Source of the DNA: Leclercia sp. UBA7405
Lineage (GTDB): Bacteria > Pseudomonadota > Gammaproteobacteria > Enterobacterales > Enterobacteriaceae
Assembly: GCA_002469605.1 (NCBI GenBank)
Contig: DKMV01000282.1
Coordinates: forward strand, 1,769-10,324
Direction: 5' to 3'
Length of the DNA stretch: 8,556 bases
Positions 5,533 to 8,556 of the stretch are shown here, piece after piece (position 1 is the stretch's first letter; each line of letters begins with the position of its first letter). Under the pieces are notes generated by a model. The model was not told the DNA's origin. It saw only the letters and a program-made list of their open reading frames with translations, and ran no database searches. The position numbers were made by a program, and so were the translations under genes.

Positions 5533-6861
5533 ATGAACAGCAAAACTTTTATCAGACGCAGCCTCCTGCTCTGGCTCGCCCTGTGCGTGCTCGGGAGCGC
5601 GCTGCTCTATGCCGAACAGCTCCGCCGCCAGTACTGGGATCTCGACCGGGATTTCACAAGCCTCTATTCAGCCATTAGTGCCGTGCTCACCCAGAACGAA
5701 TCGGTACTCCCCCTGCTGAACGGCGACGAGGATCTGGCGGCGTTACGTAAAAAATTCCCGCAAATAACCGGCCTGCAAAAGACGCGAAATCGCCCCCTTG
5801 ACGGCGCGCGCGTGGAGCCTACCGGCGCGAATCAATACTGGCTTTATAACCCCTGGCGGCAGATCCGCGTGCAGATCGATTTAACGCCTCTGCTGGCTAC
5901 GTCCCACCGTTTTAGCCGCCTCGATCTCGCCCTCCGCGACGCGGGGGCCAAATCCATATCGCAGGCGCTCTGGCGCTGGCAGCGCTCATTCACCCAGCAC
6001 ACCCAGCCCTTCATGCTATCTGCCGACGCAGAGCCTGCCTGGCTTAAGGTCAAGGCGTGGCCCTTTCTGCTGCTCTTTATCGCCTGCGGGCTGGTGAGCG
6101 GGGCGGTGAGGGTGATTATCTGGCAGCGCCTGCAGCGGCAAAATGCCGATCGGCGCGCCCGCTATTACCAGCACGCGAGGCTGAATACGCTCGGGGAGAT
6201 CACCGCCGGGATTGTGCATGAGATCAACCAGCCGCTCACTGCCGCCCAGACCTGGCTGCAGGGCGCCCGTCATCAGCTGCGTCAGGAGAATGCGGAGGCC
6301 GTGGGGCAGGCGCTGGATGCCGCGCTGGTACAAACCCGGCGCATAGGCGAGCTGCTGACCCGCTTTCGCCGACACGTAGCCGAAGAGCCGGTCGCGCTAC
6401 AGGCAGTGGATCTGGCCGGATGCTGGCAGCAGGTAGGTAATTTACTCGAGCATGAGCGCACGGCCGAGCAGGTGCGCGTCACCCACGACTTCTCCGCCGA
6501 TGGACGAACGGTGCTGGCAGACCGGCTGTGGCTGGAGCAGGTGCTGCATAACCTGCTCAGCAACGCCATTCAGGCCCAGCAGGAGCGCCCGACGGGGTGG
6601 GTGCATATCGCCAGCCGACGGCGGGAGGATCGCGTCATCATTACCCTCAGCGACGGCGGGCCCGGCTTTAGCCCCGAGGCGCTCCGGCACGCCTTTATGC
6701 CTTTTTATAGCGGTCGCGAGGGCGGGATCGGGCTGGGGATGACCTTAACCGAGTCGCTGGTGGAGAGAATGAACGGCACCATCGCCCTGAATAACGCGCC
6801 GGAAGGCGGCGCGCAGATTGTTTTACACTTCACCCATCCGGAGAGCCTGGCGCATGGATAA
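5533..6861 (+). CDS. Membrane sensor histidine kinase
   Basis: This 442-aa inner-membrane kinase autophosphorylates and should pass phosphate to the regulator encoded next. Membrane segments lie at about 9-26 and 176-196 and enclose a periplasmic sensor region of roughly 150 residues that I cannot assign to a family. The H-box is GEITAGIVHEINQPL with the phospho-acceptor H229, the HEINQPL form typical of the DctB/FixL/TtrS group. The ATP domain has the N-box NLLSNA (N340, N344), G1 DGGPGF from D374 and G2 GGIGLGM at 397-403, so all catalytic boxes are intact. The length is ordinary for a two-TM kinase without PAS or HAMP domains; I see neither. It overlaps the regulator gene by 8 nt. The start at 5533 has a poor ribosome binding site and a hairpin before it. 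An exported HbpS-like protein encoded downstream is a possible sensory partner. Confidence 0.92.
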   Translation: MNSKTFIRRSLLLWLALCVLGSALLYAEQLRRQYWDLDRDFTSLYSAISAVLTQNESVLPLLNGDEDLAALRKKFPQITGLQKTRNRPLDGARVEPTGANQYWLYNPWRQIRVQIDLTPLLATSHRFSRLDLALRDAGAKSISQALWRWQRSFTQHTQPFMLSADAEPAWLKVKAWPFLLLFIACGLVSGAVRVIIWQRLQRQNADRRARYYQHARLNTLGEITAGIVHEINQPLTAAQTWLQGARHQLRQENAEAVGQALDAALVQTRRIGELLTRFRRHVAEEPVALQAVDLAGCWQQVGNLLEHERTAEQVRVTHDFSADGRTVLADRLWLEQVLHNLLSNAIQAQQERPTGWVHIASRRREDRVIITLSDGGPGFSPEALRHAFMPFYSGREGGIGLGMTLTESLVERMNGTIALNNAPEGGAQIVLHFTHPESLAHG

Positions 6862-7465
6862 CCTGGTATACCTGATTGACGACGATGCCGCCGTGCGGGA
6901 GTCGCTGGCCTTTTTACTCTCGGCCATGGGCTGGCGGGTGGCCCCCTATGACAGCGTAGCGGCTTTTACCGATGAGCATCGCGAGGAGCCCTCTCTGACC
7001 GGCTGCCTGCTGCTGGATATGCGCATGCCGGGCAAAGGGGGGCTGGCATGGCTGGAGGAGGGGCAGTGGCCCTGGCCGCTGCTGCCGACGATCCTGATGA
7101 CCGGGCACGGCACCATCGATGCCTGCCGCCGGGCGTTTCATAACGGGGTATTTGAATTTTTCACCAAGCCGCTGGATGCCGACAAGCTGATCGAAACCAT
7201 TGGTCGCGCGCTGGAGGAGAGCAGGCAGCGCGCGGCGCGCTGGCAGGAGTCCCGGCGCGTGATGGCGCTCTTCGGGCAGCTCACCGCCCGGGAACATGAG
7301 GTCTTGCAGGCGCTGATGGAAGGGCGCAGCAATAAAGAGGTGGCCGGGCGGCTGAACCTCTCACCGCGCACCGTCGAAGCCCACCGGGCCGCCATCTTCG
7401 CCAAACTGGGGGTCACCAGCCTGGTACAGGCCATCCGCGAATATGACAAATTGCACCTGGTATAA
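6854..7465 (+). CDS. FixJ/NarL-type response regulator
   Basis: This 203-aa cytoplasmic transcription regulator has a receiver domain at 1 to about 120: acidic pocket D9-D11, phospho-acceptor D55 in LLLDMRMPG, switch T83 in MTGHG and K105 in FTKPLD. A LuxR-type HTH follows at about 143-197, beginning LTAREHEVL and containing SPRTVEAHRA. The layout is that of FixJ, TtrR and TodT-like partners of HEINQPL kinases. I chose the ATG at 6854 because it starts with MDNLVYLIDDD and has GGAGAG at 6840-6845. It overlaps the kinase stop by 8 nt (ATGGATAA), so the pair is translationally coupled. The frame is open upstream to 6818, but that extension is not receiver-like. Likely targets include the HbpS-like gene 90 bp downstream, inferred from position only. 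Confidence 0.93.
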   Translation: MDNLVYLIDDDAAVRESLAFLLSAMGWRVAPYDSVAAFTDEHREEPSLTGCLLLDMRMPGKGGLAWLEEGQWPWPLLPTILMTGHGTIDACRRAFHNGVFEFFTKPLDADKLIETIGRALEESRQRAARWQESRRVMALFGQLTAREHEVLQALMEGRSNKEVAGRLNLSPRTVEAHRAAIFAKLGVTSLVQAIREYDKLHLV

Positions 7466-7477
7466 CTACCAGGTGCA
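7452..7477. repeat. Perfect 11-bp inverted repeat over the regulator stop codon
   Basis: TGCACCTGGTA (7452-7462) and TACCAGGTGCA (7467-7477) are perfect complements with a 4-nt loop, TAAC, that contains most of the regulator stop codon. No U-tract follows on either strand, so it is a poor intrinsic terminator. It lies about 78 bp before the HbpS-like start. It could be an operator, perhaps for the regulator itself, or an RNA hairpin that protects the 3' end of the kinase-regulator mRNA. Confidence 0.6.
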
Positions 7478-7480
7478 GTG

Positions 7481-7499
7481 CGTATTCAACCGAATAACG
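7481..7499. repeat. Small imperfect dyad upstream of the HbpS-like gene
   Basis: CGTATTC (7481-7487) and GAATAACG (7492-7499) form an imperfect dyad, with arms ATTC and GAAT around AACC and one extra A on the right. It directly follows the perfect repeat at 7452-7477. Together they could form a compound regulator site; the evidence is positional only. Confidence 0.25.
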
Positions 7500-7554
7500 T
7501 TTCATCCTGCGCTTTTGTACGCTGGAGCGGTTTCCACTGACAAGAGAGTGCGCG

Positions 7555-8034
7555 ATGAAAAAGTTGATGATGGCAGCCGCCCTGGCGGCAGGTATGGTGA
7601 GCGCTGCGGCGCAGGCAGAAACCCTTTCACAAAAGAGCCTGTCGTTAGCCGAGGCGAACCAGCTGGCGACGGCGGCGATCCAGGCCTGTAGCGCCCAGAA
7701 CTACCAGGTTTCAGTGACGGTGGTCGACCGGGCAGGCATCGTAAAAGCGGTGCAGCGGAGCGATAACGCCGGGCCGCATACGGTGAAAGCCAGCGAAATG
7801 AAAGCCTATACGGCCCTGAGTACTAAAAATCCGTCCGGCAAGGTGATGGAGTCGGCCCAGAGCAACGCCGGGGCGCAGAATATGCGCGACGTGCCGGGCT
7901 TCCTGCTGCTGGCCGGTGGGTTGCCGGTGAAAGAGGGCGATGAGGTCATCGGCGCCATTGGCATTGGCGGCGCGCCGGGAGGCCATCTCGACGAAGCATG
8001 TGCCCAAAAGGCCATTGATAGTCTGAATAAATGA
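7555..8034 (+). CDS. Exported HbpS/GlcG-family (DUF336, haem-degrading family) protein
   Basis: This 159-aa protein has a clear signal peptide, MKKLMM then an alanine-rich hydrophobic core, with predicted cleavage after AQA at residue 21. The mature 138 residues match the Haem_degrading/DUF336 fold found in HbpS, GlcG and the C-terminal part of PduO. The segments SVTVVDRAG, the DNAGPHT region and the C-terminal GAIGIGGAPGGH are typical. Two cysteines (C45, C149) could form a periplasmic disulfide. HbpS of Streptomyces binds heme extracellularly and modulates the SenS kinase; other members have unknown ligands, so heme binding here is only possible. The start has an AGAGAG ribosome binding site eight bases upstream. 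The gene follows the regulator by 89 bp and ends at a strong hairpin. It may be co-transcribed or be the target of the two-component system. Confidence 0.88.
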   Translation: MKKLMMAAALAAGMVSAAAQAETLSQKSLSLAEANQLATAAIQACSAQNYQVSVTVVDRAGIVKAVQRSDNAGPHTVKASEMKAYTALSTKNPSGKVMESAQSNAGAQNMRDVPGFLLLAGGLPVKEGDEVIGAIGIGGAPGGHLDEACAQKAIDSLNK

Positions 8035-8048
8035 TGGCCTGAATAAAG

Positions 8049-8082
8049 AAAAAGCCCCCGGTAAGGCTACCGGGGGCGTGTT
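8049..8082. terminator. Hairpin terminator between convergent genes
   Basis: GCCCCCGGTA (8054-8063) and TACCGGGGGC (8068-8077) form a perfect 10-bp stem with a 4-nt loop. On the minus strand it is followed by TTTTTCTTT, an excellent U-tract, so it clearly terminates the 46-aa gene. On the plus strand the tail is only GTGTTGT, so termination of the HbpS-like transcript is probably weaker but likely, given the stem strength. Confidence 0.9.
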
Positions 8083-8083
8083 G

Positions 8084-8224
8084 TCAGATCTTACAGGCGT
8101 CGCCGCAGTCGTCGTCGGCAACAATGGCCTGCGCCTTTTTATCGGCATCTTCCAGACGTTCCGCGTTGCGCTCTTCGGCTTCATCCAGCCCGTTAAATAC
8201 CAGATTATCGAGATCGATTTCCAT
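8084..8224 (-). CDS. Acidic 46-aa protein with C-terminal Cys-x-x-x-Cys
   Basis: I do not recognise this gene. It begins MEIDLDNLVFNGLDEAEERN, continues as a charged, helix-prone stretch and ends in DDDCGDACKI with C40 and C44. It is rich in Asp and Glu and has no signal peptide or membrane segment. AGGTGA stands just before the ATG at 8224, a strong -10 (TATACT at 8265-8260) lies at a sensible distance, and a strong terminator follows 2-30 bp after the stop; together these make a real transcription unit very likely. The layout, a charged leader-like N-terminus then a short Cys tail, is reminiscent of precursors of ribosomally made modified peptides. No modifying enzyme is visible in the window. 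A small metal-binding or regulatory protein is equally possible. It is divergent from the exported-protein gene at 8453. Confidence 0.72.
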   Translation of the reverse strand: MEIDLDNLVFNGLDEAEERNAERLEDADKKAQAIVADDDCGDACKI

Positions 8225-8259
8225 TAGTCACCTGCATTGTCAGTTGTTTCCAGTGGGAG

Positions 8260-8302
8260 AGTATAAGCAAGCCGCTTTAACCCTGCACGTCGCAATCCGT
8301 GC
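8260..8302 (-). promoter_or_regulatory. Candidate promoter of the 46-aa gene with an upstream dyad
   Basis: Read on the minus strand, TATACT (8265-8260) matches the -10 consensus at 5 of 6. The 17-bp-upstream hexamer is poor, so an activator is likely needed. GCACG (8285-8289) and CGTGC (8298-8302) form a dyad at about -32 to -49 from the presumed start, a usual place for an activator overlapping the -35. Confidence 0.4.
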
Positions 8303-8381
8303 GGTTAACTTTTTCCCGCCTGGCGATGACCGCCTCTATACATTTCCTGACATATCCCTTACATTGCTCACCTTATCAAAA

Positions 8382-8412
8382 GCAAATAGTTCTCATTGGT
8401 ATTCGCATTATT
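8382..8412. promoter_or_regulatory. Fur-like sequence upstream of the exported-protein gene
   Basis: Two overlapping 19-mers resemble the Fur box GATAATGATAATCATTATC: bases 8394-8412 on the minus strand (11 of 19) and 8382-8400 on the plus strand (10 of 19). They lie 41-71 bp before the ATG at 8453, where a Fur operator would be expected. The scores are modest in an AT-rich stretch, so this is only a candidate. Confidence 0.3.
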
Positions 8413-8452
8413 AAATAAATTGCACACAACAACTATTAAGGCAGGGCAGGGT

Positions 8453-8556
8453 ATGACCTTTACAGACAGGCCGCGAGCCAAACACGGGGTGGCCGTTTCG
8501 CTGCTGGCGCTGGCGATCCACGCGCTGGTGCAGCCGGCGCAGGCGGCGGAGGAGCT
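8453..8556 (+). CDS. Exported protein, N-terminal 34 residues (3' end outside window)
   Basis: The visible part starts MTFTDRPRAKHGVAVSLL and reads as a Sec signal peptide: a basic n-region (R6, R8, K10), a hydrophobic core at about 13-26 and a likely cut after QPAQA or AQAA, near residues 31-32. The long n-region is common in outer-membrane proteins such as TonB-dependent receptors and ushers. GGGCAGGG just before the ATG supplies a purine-rich ribosome binding site. A Fur-like sequence upstream would favour a siderophore or heme receptor, and the neighbouring HbpS-like protein could fit, but no receptor domain is inside the window. Only export can be stated with some confidence. Confidence 0.65.
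   Translation, partial: MTFTDRPRAKHGVAVSLLALAIHALVQPAQAAEE

Noticed and set aside
8023..8047. 9-bp direct repeat CTGAATAAA at 8023-8031 and 8039-8047
   Set aside because: It is short, overlaps the end of a coding region and has no other structure; probably a chance or slippage duplication.
8124..8414. Plus-strand ORF of 96 codons across the 46-aa gene and its promoter region
   Set aside because: It has no ribosome binding site, runs through a promoter-like AT-rich region and is antisense to a better supported gene.
1..8556. Transposons, att sites, CRISPR arrays, tRNA or riboswitches
   Set aside because: No transposase, integrase, spaced direct repeats, cloverleaf or SAM-riboswitch-like leader could be recognised by eye on either strand.

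Overview
The window looks like chromosome from a GC-rich member of the Enterobacteriaceae, of the Klebsiella/Enterobacter type. Coding density is high and Shine-Dalgarno sites are good. A 69-aa protein closely resembles my recollection of E. coli FumD (YdhZ). The sulfur genes match the reverse transsulfuration pair described in Klebsiella pneumoniae as mtcBC. There is no tRNA, rRNA, CRISPR array, transposase or phage gene.

Left third (1-4827): a sulfur-recycling block. On the minus strand lie cystathionine beta-synthase (479-1849) and, 10 nt downstream, a cystathionine gamma-lyase-type gene that runs off the left edge (1-468). Together they would turn homocysteine (from methionine) plus serine into cysteine. 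Divergent from them is a complete metN-metI-metQ-like ABC importer (2249-4772) ending at a strong terminator. The 399-bp divergent region (1850-2248) holds a plausible mtcBC promoter and several inverted repeats. The importer would bring in methionine or a related sulfur amino acid and the two enzymes would salvage its sulfur. The binding protein lacks the lipoprotein cysteine usual in MetQ.

Middle (4882-5458): fumD, then two overlapping very small ORFs of unknown function (52 and 24 codons).

Right third (5533-8034): a membrane histidine kinase and a FixJ-type response regulator with an 8-nt coding overlap, then an exported HbpS/GlcG-family (DUF336) protein. Pairing an exported HbpS-like protein with a two-component system recalls HbpS-SenS-SenR of Streptomyces, although this kinase belongs to a different histidine kinase class. 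A perfect 11-bp-arm inverted repeat overlaps the regulator stop codon ahead of the HbpS-like gene.

Right edge (8054-8556): a bidirectional hairpin terminator, then a 46-codon acidic minus-strand gene ending in a Cys-x-x-x-Cys tail. Divergent from it is the start of an exported protein cut off by the window. Fur-like sequence in front of that gene hints at iron control and perhaps an outer-membrane receptor, but this is weak. The least explained parts are the kinase/regulator/HbpS-like trio and the 46-aa gene.
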